The position numbers were made by a program, and so were the translations under genes. The notes beneath the pieces are model-generated. The model worked only from the letters and a program-made list of their open reading frames with translations. It was not told the origin of the DNA and did not search any database. A DNA stretch of 64,000 nucleotides from Candidatus Bathyarchaeota archaeon. Its GTDB lineage: Archaea > Thermoproteota > Bathyarchaeia > Bathyarchaeales > Bathycorpusculaceae. Location of the stretch: positions 372,001 through 436,000 of the forward strand of contig JAOZHZ010000028.1 in assembly GCA_026014615.1 (NCBI GenBank), written 5' to 3'. The first letter of the stretch is position 1. Each line of letters starts with the position of its first letter. Positions 53,944 through 62,537 of this stretch are shown here, one piece after another.

Positions 53944-54186
53944 TTATGGTCTGACGTATTCCGCTTTTGGTCTATAGGGTCGCTTCGTAGTGCGTTTACG
54001 TTTGTGGTACTCGCATTCTTTGACCCGAGTTAACAACCAACCTTTGTCCTGATACACGCAGCCGCAAGGCAAAACATTGATTTTGCCTGCTGGTTTGCCC
54101 TTCTTTTCCGTGTGGTCATTCATGTGCTTGGTCCACAGTTTTTCAATTAGATTTGGGGCTTTAAATTTTTTCCAGTAACCCAACAA
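53944..54186 (-). CDS. Small Cys/His-containing basic protein
   Basis: 80 residues, or 59 from an internal ATG (MNDHTEKKGK). One possible metal site is visible: PCGCVYQDKGWLLTRVKECE and YHKRKR (C-x-C...C-x2-H). The rest is strongly basic. Family not recognised; nucleic-acid binding is plausible. It lies 38 bp after the dockerin gene on the same strand. Confidence 0.5.
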   Translation of the reverse strand: MLGYWKKFKAPNLIEKLWTKHMNDHTEKKGKPAGKINVLPCGCVYQDKGWLLTRVKECEYHKRKRTTKRPYRPKAEYVRP

Positions 54187-54224
54187 AAACGAAAAAGAGA
54201 GGAAAAGAGGAAGATTATTGGTTG

Positions 54225-55061
54225 CTATAGGTTTACGTTTGCGGCTGCGGTGGTTAAGTCGCAGATGTCAACTTTGTAGTTGAAGTTGTAGTCCATACGT
54301 TGGTCGTATTGTCCCCATCCAGGAGAAGACCCGTATGCCGAAATCAGTGTGGACACATCTGTTTTAGTTACTGTGTTTGCGTTGTCTTGGTTGAGTATCT
54401 TGAATGGGTTGAACAGTTTCGTTTGGAATCTTTGTCCAAGTACTGAACCTGTCAGCGAGTCCACGCCGTCGATTGCCAGAGTGAAGTTGTTTGCTCCACT
54501 CGCAACCTTGAGCTCACCGTAGGCGTTTGACGCAAGGGCTTGTGCATCTTGACTGCGGTGGAAACCTGTTACGTCACCTGATTCATCTGTTGTCACTGTA
54601 AAGGTAGACGTTACTTCGAAGACGTTCCATGTACCGTTAACTAAGTAACTATATCCGGTAACGTTTAGTGACGAAACCGAGGCATTGATGAGTCTTGCAG
54701 TATAGAAGGTGTAAGTGAAGTTTTCTTTATCACGTAGGGCGCTTATGGGTCTTGTTGCGTTAGTGGTCCAGAGTGCAGTTGCTGAGGCACCTTCGCGAAC
54801 ATCAGTTTCATTTATGACTACCCTTCGAGATTGGGAAACAATTGTGCCAGTTACGTTAGTGCTTCCCCAATCAGTAATTAAGCCGTCAACCCGTGCAAAA
54901 TTTTGCTGAGCAGCGATTCTCTGAATAATGCCGTTGCCAACGCCGAACCTGCTTTGAACATTGCGCCAATTCAAAAAAGGCAAAGCGAAAGCGCTTGTAG
55001 CTAAGCTTAACACTGTTAATGCGACGATTGCTGTTAGTATTATGGTGGAGGTTTTTTTCAT
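54225..55061 (-). CDS. Secreted dockerin-domain protein
   Basis: 278 residues from the ATG of MKKTSTIIL, which has GGTGA six bases upstream. A signal peptide (to ALPFLNW) precedes a Thr/Asn/Ser-rich extracellular domain of about 170 residues. The C-terminus has two EF-hand-like calcium loops: NQDNANTVTKTDVSTLI and DYNFNYKVDICDLTTAA, each with acidic or Asn residues at positions 1, 3, 5 and 12. This is the dockerin arrangement. Dockerins dock on cohesins, and a cohesin gene lies 1.2 kb away. No membrane anchor, so it is likely released or held by docking. Confidence 0.78.
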   Translation of the reverse strand: MKKTSTIILTAIVALTVLSLATSAFALPFLNWRNVQSRFGVGNGIIQRIAAQQNFARVDGLITDWGSTNVTGTIVSQSRRVVINETDVREGASATALWTTNATRPISALRDKENFTYTFYTARLINASVSSLNVTGYSYLVNGTWNVFEVTSTFTVTTDESGDVTGFHRSQDAQALASNAYGELKVASGANNFTLAIDGVDSLTGSVLGQRFQTKLFNPFKILNQDNANTVTKTDVSTLISAYGSSPGWGQYDQRMDYNFNYKVDICDLTTAAANVNL

Positions 55062-55341
55062 TTGAGTCACCTTTTTTCACCATAACCCACCACGAAGGGA
55101 AATAAAAGCGTTTCTGAGCCTCTTTTGCAATAAGGTGTTGTTTTATGGTTTATTTTCGTTCAATAAAGTTCATTTTAGTTCATAAATGGTTTTAGAGCCG
55201 AAATCTGGCTTTTTATAATTCTTGTTGGAAATGGGCATAACGTTTTATGCGTAAGCAGTAACAATTTCAGTTTCCTCGTTTCAGAGTGTAGAAAATTGGA
55301 ATTCTTAAAAGGAAGCTTTCAATTGTTTGTTTAGGTCAAAA

Positions 55342-56286
55342 ATGAGCCCCCGCTTAACCGTGTTAGCTTGCGCTTTGTGCATCCTGATGGCTTTAGCTCT
55401 GCCGTTTGCCGAGGTGCATGCTCAGAACTACGTTAAGTATAAGGTTCAAGTGAACGTTGATGGTTCAGCTGAGTGGACCATAACAGAAGCATCCGACCTA
55501 ACCGTTACCGTAAGCACATGGAAAGAGTTCCAACAAAAAATCGCAGAGCTCATTGATTCCGCCGCGAACACAACTCAAAGAGAAATGAGCCTTGACCCCG
55601 ACTCGCTGCAGATGAACACGGTTTGGGGAACCAGCTCTCACACTACACAATACAATTTTATCTGGCTTAACTTCTCCATAGTCCAAGACGAGCAAATACT
55701 TTTTGGCGACGTCTTCCACGTTGACACCTTTTTCAGTAAGCTTTACGGCGACGGTGAACTTGAAGTAACATACCCATCGGCGTACAGTGTGCAGTCAGCT
55801 TCTCCACAGCCCAACGGCGATGAAGATACACCCCACACGCTGGACTGGCTTGGCACCCAGTTTTTTGTGAACGGCAACCCCAACATAGTCTTAGCATCGG
55901 CTGAAGCTTCTCCAACTCCTGACCCGAAAGAAAATAGCAGGCGAATAAACATCCCGTTTAGCGTAGCAATATCTATAGCAGTTGTAGCGTCACTCGGAAC
56001 ACTCTACTTCACTAAACTACGAAAACATAAACCCACAAAGCAAAATCAATCCACGACATCACCCTTGTTTGCGGGTGAAACTGAAGAAGAAAAAATCCTC
56101 AAAGTGCTCCAAGCCAGCGGAGGCAGCGCTTACCAGTCGGACATTACCCAGAAATGCCGTTTTTCGAAAGCCAAAACAAGTCAACTCTTAACCGCTTTAG
56201 AAAAGAAGGGCATCGTGACAAGGTATAAGAAGGGGCGAGATAAAATAGTGACCTTAAGCAATCAGGGTAAAGGTGAAAAACCTTGA
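55342..56286 (+). CDS. Membrane-anchored winged-helix regulator with extracellular domain
   Basis: 314 residues from ATG; a TTG five codons upstream is possible. Signal peptide (LACALCILMALALPFAEV), a beta-rich extracellular domain of about 180 residues, then a helix (INIPFSVAISIAVVASLGTLYF) and basic linker. The cytoplasmic C-terminal winged helix reads EEKILKVLQASGGSAYQSDI and TSQLLTALEKKGIVTRYKKG. This extracellular domain plus membrane plus wHTH order is that of one-component membrane regulators in archaea. Its TGA overlaps the start of the cohesin gene, so sensing and cohesin production are coupled. Confidence 0.8.
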   Translation: MSPRLTVLACALCILMALALPFAEVHAQNYVKYKVQVNVDGSAEWTITEASDLTVTVSTWKEFQQKIAELIDSAANTTQREMSLDPDSLQMNTVWGTSSHTTQYNFIWLNFSIVQDEQILFGDVFHVDTFFSKLYGDGELEVTYPSAYSVQSASPQPNGDEDTPHTLDWLGTQFFVNGNPNIVLASAEASPTPDPKENSRRINIPFSVAISIAVVASLGTLYFTKLRKHKPTKQNQSTTSPLFAGETEEEKILKVLQASGGSAYQSDITQKCRFSKAKTSQLLTALEKKGIVTRYKKGRDKIVTLSNQGKGEKP

Positions 56287-56930
56287 AGACAAAATGGCGC
56301 GTTTTCGTGTTCACGACATTTTGCGTTTTAGCTGTAGCCTGTTTAGTTCAGGCATGTGAAGCACAGGATTCTGCGGGCACCGTTGTAAGTGTAGCTCCTG
56401 CGCAAAACACCGCCCAACAAAGCCAAACCCTAACATTGAACATAACAGTCAGCACCGTACAGAACCTCTACGGACTCGACGTTACTTTAAACTGGAACAA
56501 AACCGTTCTTCAAATAGAAAACGCAACCACACAGCTAGGCGTAGAATCACACCCCCGCGGCGTTCTTCATGAAGCACCCGAGGCGCCCATAATTGTTGCA
56601 GAAGACAGTTTCTCTCAAGAAACAGGCGAATACCACCTAGTTGCCACATCACAAGGAACCGCAGCAGCGTTCAACGGCAGCGGAACCATAGCAACCCTCA
56701 CCTTCACAGTAATAAACGCGGGGTATTCAGAGCTTGCCCTAACCAGCGAGCTTGCTGACCACCCGCTCCCAGGCGAAACCACCTCTGAACTGATAGCCCA
56801 CAGCGACATCGGCGGATCAGTTGAAGCAGCAATCCCCGAGTTCCCACAGACAGCCCTCTTAGCCGCGCTGATTGCGCTTGTTACCATGGCGTTGGTTTTT
56901 TCCAAGAGGCTACCGAAAAAGAAAAGCTAA
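56283..56930 (+). CDS. Cohesin-domain surface protein with IPEFP C-terminal anchor
   Basis: 215 residues from a TTG overlapping the upstream TGA (TTGA). Signal peptide to about residue 28, then a cohesin-like beta-sandwich: VVSVAPAQNTAQQSQTLTLN, NLYGLDVTLNWNKTVLQIEN, GSGTIATLTFTVINAGYSEL and LTSELADHPLPGE. The C-terminus is IPEFPQTALLAALIALVTMA followed by KRLPKKK, which matches PEF-type sorting signals thought to be processed by archaeosortases. Cohesins bind dockerins. It probably holds the neighbouring dockerin protein on the cell surface. Confidence 0.75.
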   Translation: MKTKWRVFVFTTFCVLAVACLVQACEAQDSAGTVVSVAPAQNTAQQSQTLTLNITVSTVQNLYGLDVTLNWNKTVLQIENATTQLGVESHPRGVLHEAPEAPIIVAEDSFSQETGEYHLVATSQGTAAAFNGSGTIATLTFTVINAGYSELALTSELADHPLPGETTSELIAHSDIGGSVEAAIPEFPQTALLAALIALVTMALVFSKRLPKKKS

Positions 56931-56937
56931 TCCCGCC

Positions 56938-57050
56938 CCCCTTACAGCGTGTACTTTTTTCTTCTGCATGTTTTTGGGTTGATTTTTCGCCAATGGCGAC
57001 CCTCCCCCTATCGTTTCTGCACACTATTTCTAATAGTATCCAGATAGGCT
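56938..57050 (+). repeat. Dispersed intergenic repeat, copy C
   Basis: Contains GCCAATGGCGACCCTCCCCC, GTTTCTGCA, TTTCTAATAGTATCCAGATA, colinear with copies A and B. The core GGC(G/T)ACCCTCCCCCT...TTTCTG also appears within the duplicated segment near 24510. The 56931-57228 gap holds no gene besides this. Confidence 0.55.
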
Positions 57051-57228
57051 CGCCTTTTCTGTGTTTGCTAAAGGCGGACGTTACGTGTGAGATGTTAACG
57101 GTACAACGTTTACTGTGCGGTGCTTTTCTTGAAGAAAACGGGAAGCCAAGTTTTTCTGGTATACATAAAAAAGAGATATATTACAAGCGGTCATTTTCAT
57201 TCAAAACAAACAGATAGGACGCGTCGAG

Positions 57229-58377
57229 ATGGCTGCACAAAACGGCAACAGCGAAAACAACGGCGAAATGGTAGTTACTCCTTGGGAAGTGAAAGGCAAG
57301 GTAGACTACGAACGCCTGATACGCGAATTCGGAACCCAACCCCTCACCCCCGAACTGTTAGGTAAACTGGAAACCTACACCGACAAGCTACACCTACAGA
57401 TTGAACGCCGCATTTTCTTTAGCCACCGCGACCTAGACACCGTATTGAACCTTTACGAGCAAGGCAAAAAGTTCGTACTCTACACGGGCAGGGGACCAAG
57501 TGGACCCGTACACATTGGGCATATGGTTCCATGGATATTTACAAGGCACCTGCAAGAGAAGTTCCAGACACGCCTGTACTTCCAAATAACAGACGACGAA
57601 AAATTCATCATAGACAACAACTCCACCCTCGCCGAAACACGCAAATGGGGCTACGAAAACGCCCTAGACCTCATCGCGCTGGGCTTCAAACCTGAAAACA
57701 CCTTCATCATCTACGACGTGCAAGACATGGACCTGCTCTACGACATCGCCCTCAAAGTAGCCAAACGCATCACCTTTAGCACCGCACGCAGCACATTCGG
57801 CTTCCAAGACAGCACCAACATCGGCTGGGTCTTCTGGCCAGCAATCCAAGCAGTTCCATGTTTCATTCACAAAAAACTCACCGGCGAAAACGTACCTGCC
57901 CTTATTCCAGCAGCCATAGACCAAGACCCATACTGGCGCGTAACCCGAGACATGGCCCAAAAACTCGGTTACTACAAACCCGCCCAGATTCACTGCCGCT
58001 TCCTACCCGGTTTGGGTGCAGGCGGAAAAATGAGCGCCAGCATGCCCGAAACCAGCATATTTACCATGGATCCACCTGACGTTGTGAAGAAGAAAATCTG
58101 GAACGCCTTCACAGGAGGCAGAGGCACAGCAGCAGAGCAACGCAAACTCGGAGCCGACCCCTCAGTGTGCAGCATATTCCAGTATTATTATTACTTGTTT
58201 GAGCAGGACAGCAAAGCGTTGGCGGAACGTGAACGCAGATGCCGTGCAGGCGAGATGCTATGTGGCGAATGCAAAAGGGACATAGTTGAGAAACTCAACA
58301 AATTCCTTGAAGAACACCGCGAACGCCGAGAAAAAGCCAAAGACACCATAGAAGAATTCCACATAAAACGCAAATAG
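57229..58377 (+). CDS. trpS: Tryptophanyl-tRNA synthetase
   Basis: 382 residues. Class I synthetase: GRGPSGPVHIGHMVPWIF (HIGH motif), TDDEKFIIDN, QDSTNIGWVFWPAIQAV, DQDPYWRVTRDMAQKLG and AGGKMSASMPETSIF (KMSKS-type). These are typical of the archaeal/eukaryotic TrpRS. The first 20 residues are low-complexity Asn/Glu. Charges tRNA(Trp). Intact. Confidence 0.95.
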   Translation: MAAQNGNSENNGEMVVTPWEVKGKVDYERLIREFGTQPLTPELLGKLETYTDKLHLQIERRIFFSHRDLDTVLNLYEQGKKFVLYTGRGPSGPVHIGHMVPWIFTRHLQEKFQTRLYFQITDDEKFIIDNNSTLAETRKWGYENALDLIALGFKPENTFIIYDVQDMDLLYDIALKVAKRITFSTARSTFGFQDSTNIGWVFWPAIQAVPCFIHKKLTGENVPALIPAAIDQDPYWRVTRDMAQKLGYYKPAQIHCRFLPGLGAGGKMSASMPETSIFTMDPPDVVKKKIWNAFTGGRGTAAEQRKLGADPSVCSIFQYYYYLFEQDSKALAERERRCRAGEMLCGECKRDIVEKLNKFLEEHRERREKAKDTIEEFHIKRK

Positions 58378-58451
58378 ACGGGCTTGTCTTCGAAAGAAAA
58401 TGTTGATAAGCCACAAAGCGCCTTTATTTTTTGGGTTTTAGGTGGTTTTTA

Positions 58452-58868
58452 ATGGCAAGCAACATCACCATTAAGGAGATTATGAGCAAAGACGTCAAAG
58501 TGGTGCGGGAAGATACCCACATGAATGAGGTTGTGGCTTACTTTAGGAAATATGATTTTAACTCGCTCATTGTGGTACAGGGCGAAAAACCTGCAGGCAT
58601 CATAACCACAAAAGATGCACTAGTCCGAACAGTTGCACATGCGATGCCCCTCACTGCCATGACTGCGCGGCAAGTTGCTTCGATACCTCTGGTTACCATT
58701 GACCAAGAAGCAACGGTGGAGGAAGCCGCAGAACAAATGAGGCGGTCCCACATAAAACACCTGCCCGTGACAAGCGAAGGCAAACTGGTAGGCATCGTAA
58801 CTGACACCGACATAATGTTTGCCGTTCCTTCAATGCTTTCCATGATGCAGGCAATCTATGAAAATTGA
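58452..58868 (+). CDS. Two-CBS-domain protein
   Basis: 138 residues from the ATG with GGTGG six bases upstream. Two tandem CBS motifs: IMSKDVKVVREDTHMNEVV to GIITTKDALVRT, and IPLVTIDQEATVEEAAEQMR to LVGIVTDTDIMFAVP. CBS pairs bind adenine nucleotides and sense energy state. No effector domain is attached. It stands upstream of the SOUL-heliorhodopsin pair with an 89-bp gap. Confidence 0.92.
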   Translation: MASNITIKEIMSKDVKVVREDTHMNEVVAYFRKYDFNSLIVVQGEKPAGIITTKDALVRTVAHAMPLTAMTARQVASIPLVTIDQEATVEEAAEQMRRSHIKHLPVTSEGKLVGIVTDTDIMFAVPSMLSMMQAIYEN

Positions 58869-58957
58869 TAACGGCGTTTCTTTCTAAAAATTCTCAAATG
58901 CTACCGTGAATGACGCCATTTCTGCCTTGACCCTTTCAAGGAAAAACGATAGTAGGA

Positions 58958-59524
58958 ATGCCTGAGCGTATGGTTGAAACAGTAAACTACGAGAGCATTC
59001 GTAAAATCGGCAAAGTAGAGTTACGCCGTTACCCAAAGCGGGTCGTGGCTAAAGTGGATGACCCAGAAGCAGACGCTTTTGGTCTTCTGTACCACTTCAT
59101 AACTGGAGAAAACAAGCAGCAATCAAAGGTTAAACTGACTGCTCCCGTGGTTTCTCAAAAAATTGCCATGACATCCCCCGTGCTCTCGGAAACAGGCGCC
59201 ATGGCTTTTGTGATGCCCGACGAATTCACTTTAGAAACCACTCCTGAACCGCTGGATACGAGGATAAAAATTTCTGAAATTCCAAGTCGTTTTGTTGCTG
59301 CTTTACGTTTTTCGGGGGGATGGTCGGAGTCTCGCTTTGAAAAAGAAGCACAAAAATTGTTAAACCACTTAACGGCGGCAAAAATCAAACATAAAGGCAA
59401 AGTCTTCACGATGCTGTACAATCCACCGTTTATTCCGGGTTTCTTACGAAGAAACGAGGTAGCAGTTGAAATAGATGAGGCATCGGTGCCTTCGGATTTT
59501 TTGAATAATAAAATAGTTAGTTAA
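58958..59524 (+). CDS. SOUL-family haem-binding protein
   Basis: 188 residues. The SOUL fold is recognised by VNYESIRKIGKVELRRYPKR, ADAFGLLYHFITGEN, KLTAPVVSQKIAMTSPVLSE, AFVMPDEFTLETTPEPLD and the C-terminal YNPPFIPGFLRRNEVAVEI. SOUL proteins bind haem or other tetrapyrroles in eukaryotes and bacteria; archaeal roles are unknown. No signal peptide. The heliorhodopsin gene starts 19 bp after it, with an AAGGAGG site, so they are probably cotranscribed. Confidence 0.9.
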   Translation: MPERMVETVNYESIRKIGKVELRRYPKRVVAKVDDPEADAFGLLYHFITGENKQQSKVKLTAPVVSQKIAMTSPVLSETGAMAFVMPDEFTLETTPEPLDTRIKISEIPSRFVAALRFSGGWSESRFEKEAQKLLNHLTAAKIKHKGKVFTMLYNPPFIPGFLRRNEVAVEIDEASVPSDFLNNKIVS

Positions 59525-59543
59525 ACAAAAAGGAGGGAAAAAT

Positions 59544-60374
59544 ATGAACTATAAAGAAAGACAACAGATAATCGCCGAATCCCCAATCTCTTTTTCGTAT
59601 CTGAAAAAGTTCAATATAGGCGCGGGCACGCTTCACCTGATAAATGGGTTAGCCATGCTGGTTCTGACTTTTTTGGTGACCTGGCCGAAAGGCACAGATA
59701 TTTACACGTTCTACCTTCAATTTCAACAGGTTTCTCCCACATCTCCTGTTCTTATCGCAACCCCTAATCCTCAAGTGCTATTCACAATTAGCTACTTAGG
59801 TGCAATATTAGCGGCTTTCCCGTTGATATCGGCTTTTGCCCACTTCATGATAGCGTTCCCCAAAAACAGAACCTACAACGAGAACCTCAAGAAAGGCATG
59901 AACCCCTACCGCTGGTATGAATACGCTTTCTCCAGTTCCATAATGATTTGGGTCCTCGCCACGTTTGTAGGCATCTGGGACTTCTGGTCACTGGCAATGA
60001 TATTTGTCCTCAACACGATGATGATAATGTTCGGGTACCTAATGGAGGTCATAAACCAGAAAACCGAAAAAACCAGCTGGTCCGCTTTCATTTTAGGCAG
60101 CATCTCAGGCGGGTTTCCATGGGTAGTGCTGTTCGCGTACTTCACAGGCGCAATCATAGACAGTGGAGGCAACGTACCAACCTTTGTCTACGCAATCTTC
60201 ATCGTTTACTTGGTTCTGTTCATGAGTTTCGCAGTTAACATGGTCTTACAGTACAAGGGCGTGGGACGTTGGAGAGACTACCTATACGGCGAGAGAGCTT
60301 ACATAGTGCTAAGCTTTGTGGCGAAAACAGTGCTAGTCTGGCTGGTATTCGCTGGGTTATTCAGACCATTCTAA
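59544..60374 (+). CDS. Heliorhodopsin
   Basis: 276 residues with seven membrane helices. Diagnostic residues are present: counterion E126 in NPYRWYEYAFSSSIMIW (helix 3), the conserved GGFPWVVLFAYF of helix 5, and retinal-binding K261 in RAYIVLSFVAKTVLVWLVFA (helix 7). The long loop between helices 1 and 2 and the cytoplasmic N-terminus without signal peptide fit heliorhodopsins. These bind retinal with inverted orientation, show slow photocycles and no established ion transport; light sensing or enzyme control is proposed. GGAGG precedes the ATG. No retinal biosynthesis gene is nearby. Confidence 0.93.
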   Translation: MNYKERQQIIAESPISFSYLKKFNIGAGTLHLINGLAMLVLTFLVTWPKGTDIYTFYLQFQQVSPTSPVLIATPNPQVLFTISYLGAILAAFPLISAFAHFMIAFPKNRTYNENLKKGMNPYRWYEYAFSSSIMIWVLATFVGIWDFWSLAMIFVLNTMMIMFGYLMEVINQKTEKTSWSAFILGSISGGFPWVVLFAYFTGAIIDSGGNVPTFVYAIFIVYLVLFMSFAVNMVLQYKGVGRWRDYLYGERAYIVLSFVAKTVLVWLVFAGLFRPF

Positions 60375-60557
60375 CACCCACCTCTTTAGATACTAATTCA
60401 TGACGCCTGAATACGACACCATACTCTTTTGACTGTTGTCGCCTATCGATAGATTGTTAATCGTAAACTGACGGACGGTACGGTTTTTTTGTAAGCGGTT
60501 GTGATGAACGAGAAAAAGAAATAAGTTTGTAGTGGTTCAACATTTGTTGTGATTGTT

Positions 60558-61112
60558 ATGTCAGCAGGTAAAGTGGAAGTTAACTCCCAGTATTCTTACA
60601 GGCTTCTGCACCCAATGCACACCGTCTTGGTTTCTTGCGTTGGAAATGCAAGCAAACCAAACGTTACGGCTGTGGCTTGGGCGATGCCAACCAGCAACAA
60701 ACCACCCCTTGTCGCAATAAGCCTCTCACCACAGAGGCACTCACACACGCTCATCAATGAATCACAGGAGTTCGTCATCAACGTGCCCACACTGGAACTG
60801 CTGCAGTCAGTTTATGCATGCGGCTCCTTCAGCGGCAGAAGTTTTGACAAATTCAAAAAAGTCGGCTTAACGCCTATCTCCGCCCAAAAAGTGAAAGCCC
60901 CCGCTATCCGCGAATGCATTGCACACATAGAATGCACCGTAGAGGACCAAGTCACCACGGGGGACCATACGGTGTTTGTGGGCAAAGTGATAGCAGCGTA
61001 CGCTAACCCCGGAGTCTTCACCGAGAGATACGCGTTGGAGAAGGCGAGGATGCTTTACCACGCAGGCGGCAACAACTTCGCAGTTCTGGACCCCAAAATC
61101 TACAAACCATAA
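60558..61112 (+). CDS. Flavin reductase-like protein
   Basis: 184 residues from ATG; GTG at 60549 is possible. FMN-binding split-barrel features: HTVLVSCVGNASKPNVTAVA, WAMPTSNKPPLVAISLSPQR, HSHTLINESQEFVINVPT, SVYACGSFSGRSFDKFKKVG and GDHTVFVGKVIAAY. The family binds FMN and includes reductases of flavin and ferredoxin-type partners. A 183-bp gap separates it from the heliorhodopsin gene, so cotranscription is unlikely. Confidence 0.88.
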   Translation: MSAGKVEVNSQYSYRLLHPMHTVLVSCVGNASKPNVTAVAWAMPTSNKPPLVAISLSPQRHSHTLINESQEFVINVPTLELLQSVYACGSFSGRSFDKFKKVGLTPISAQKVKAPAIRECIAHIECTVEDQVTTGDHTVFVGKVIAAYANPGVFTERYALEKARMLYHAGGNNFAVLDPKIYKP

Positions 61113-61187
61113 CCCCTTTTCTTCTTTGATTCATGGTTATGCATTTAAGCACCGTTCACGTAACATGAGCCAGTAAAGCAGATCGAA

Positions 61188-62105
61188 GTGACAACGCAAA
61201 TGCCCCTTTACGACCAAGAAGCCTTAGAAAAGTTCAGGCTGTCAGGCAAGATTTTGAGGGAATCCCGCGAAGAAATGCGGGGATATGTCCGTGAGAACAT
61301 GTCTGTACTTGAAGTCTGCGAACACGCTGAAGAGCTTATACGCAAGAAGGGCGGCAAACCCGCGTTTCCCTGCAACGTGTCCATAAATGAAGTGGCAGCC
61401 CACTATACATCGCCTCCAGGCGACAAAAGCACAATACCCCCACGTTCCGTTGTGAAAATAGATATGGGCGTACACATCGACGGTTACGTCACCGACACCG
61501 CCTGCACCGTCAGCTTTGACCCCCAATACGACATCATGGTGAGCGTCGCGGAAACAGCCTTGCAAACAGCCATAGACACCATACACGGCGACATTTCACC
61601 AAGCAAAATCGGTGGTGCCGTGGAAACCGCCATAAAGAACCGCGGCTTCCAACCCATCCAAAACCTCACAGGACACAGCGTTGGCAGATACCAAGTTCAC
61701 GCAGGCACCAGTATCCCCAACGTTCACCAAACCACTTTTGGTAAACTAAAAACTGGCGAAATTTACGCGTTAGAACCCTTCGTTACAGTACGCGAGGCAG
61801 GCGGCGCAGTGGAGGACTTGCCTCAGAAAACCATTTTCCGACTTGTCAAAACTAAATCAACCAAAAACGCGGACGCAAAACAGCTCCTAAAATACATCGA
61901 AGAAAACTTTTACACGCTGCCCTTTACGGAAAGATGGCTGCAAGACGTTTTGCCTCCAAGCCAGTATAAGAACGCCTTCAAGGAGCTTTTAGCCACAAAA
62001 GCCATCATGGGGTACCCCGTTTTTGTTGAGGTAACCCGAAAAATGGTTACTCAAGCAGAACATACGGTTTTGGTAAAAGAAGATGGGTGTACCGTTTTAA
62101 CCTAG
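61188..62105 (+). CDS. map: Methionine aminopeptidase, type II
   Basis: About 305 residues. Removes N-terminal Met. Seen: FPCNVSINEVAAHYTSPPGD, VVKIDMGVHIDGYVTDTAC (metal Asp pair), LTGHSVGRYQVHAGTSIPN (metal His), GEIYALEPFVTV (metal Glu) and the type II insertion between them. GTG at 61188 and ATG at 61200 are both possible starts; AGTGA spacing favours 61200. Its end overlaps by nine bases the convergent gene. Confidence 0.94.
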   Translation: MTTQMPLYDQEALEKFRLSGKILRESREEMRGYVRENMSVLEVCEHAEELIRKKGGKPAFPCNVSINEVAAHYTSPPGDKSTIPPRSVVKIDMGVHIDGYVTDTACTVSFDPQYDIMVSVAETALQTAIDTIHGDISPSKIGGAVETAIKNRGFQPIQNLTGHSVGRYQVHAGTSIPNVHQTTFGKLKTGEIYALEPFVTVREAGGAVEDLPQKTIFRLVKTKSTKNADAKQLLKYIEENFYTLPFTERWLQDVLPPSQYKNAFKELLATKAIMGYPVFVEVTRKMVTQAEHTVLVKEDGCTVLT

Positions 62106-62525
62106 ACGGTTAACGGTTTTTTCTTTTTCTTTCGCGGTGGGTTCACGGTAAATTGCCGTGATTACCTGCATATCATCGCATTTGGTGCATTTGTCGAGTT
62201 CTTTGTAGACGTAGTCGCCGCGTTGGAATTCTCTTGTACTTTTGATTCCACATTTAACGCACTCAACAGTTGTCAAGATTTGCGGAGTTTCGATCTTTAG
62301 GTTTGCGACGTGTCTGCGTGACTGCAGTAGATAGTACCCTGAAAGTGCTAAGGCGATGAAGCCTATGGCTAGCAGGTAGGCAGATACTTCTAAGGACCCT
62401 GTTTCGTAGAATGCTCCGATAGCTACTGCAATTGCCACCACCGACAAAATGAGGGTGATGTATATTGCGGCTAATACGAAGGTTGAGATTTTGGTGGTTC
62501 CGGAAGAGTTGGCTCGGTTTGTCAT
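62097..62525 (-). CDS. Membrane protein with zinc ribbon
   Basis: 142 residues: two membrane helices (FVLAAIYITLILSVVAIAVA, VSAYLLAIGFIALALSGYYL) and a C-terminal domain with CVKCGIKSTREF and KCTKCDDMQ. The zinc-ribbon tail is like that of several small archaeal membrane proteins of unknown role. Only 12 bp downstream of the DUF1512 gene on the same strand, so they likely form an operon. Confidence 0.78.
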   Translation of the reverse strand: MTNRANSSGTTKISTFVLAAIYITLILSVVAIAVAIGAFYETGSLEVSAYLLAIGFIALALSGYYLLQSRRHVANLKIETPQILTTVECVKCGIKSTREFQRGDYVYKELDKCTKCDDMQVITAIYREPTAKEKEKTVNRLG

Positions 62526-62537
62526 GTCATGTTCCTC

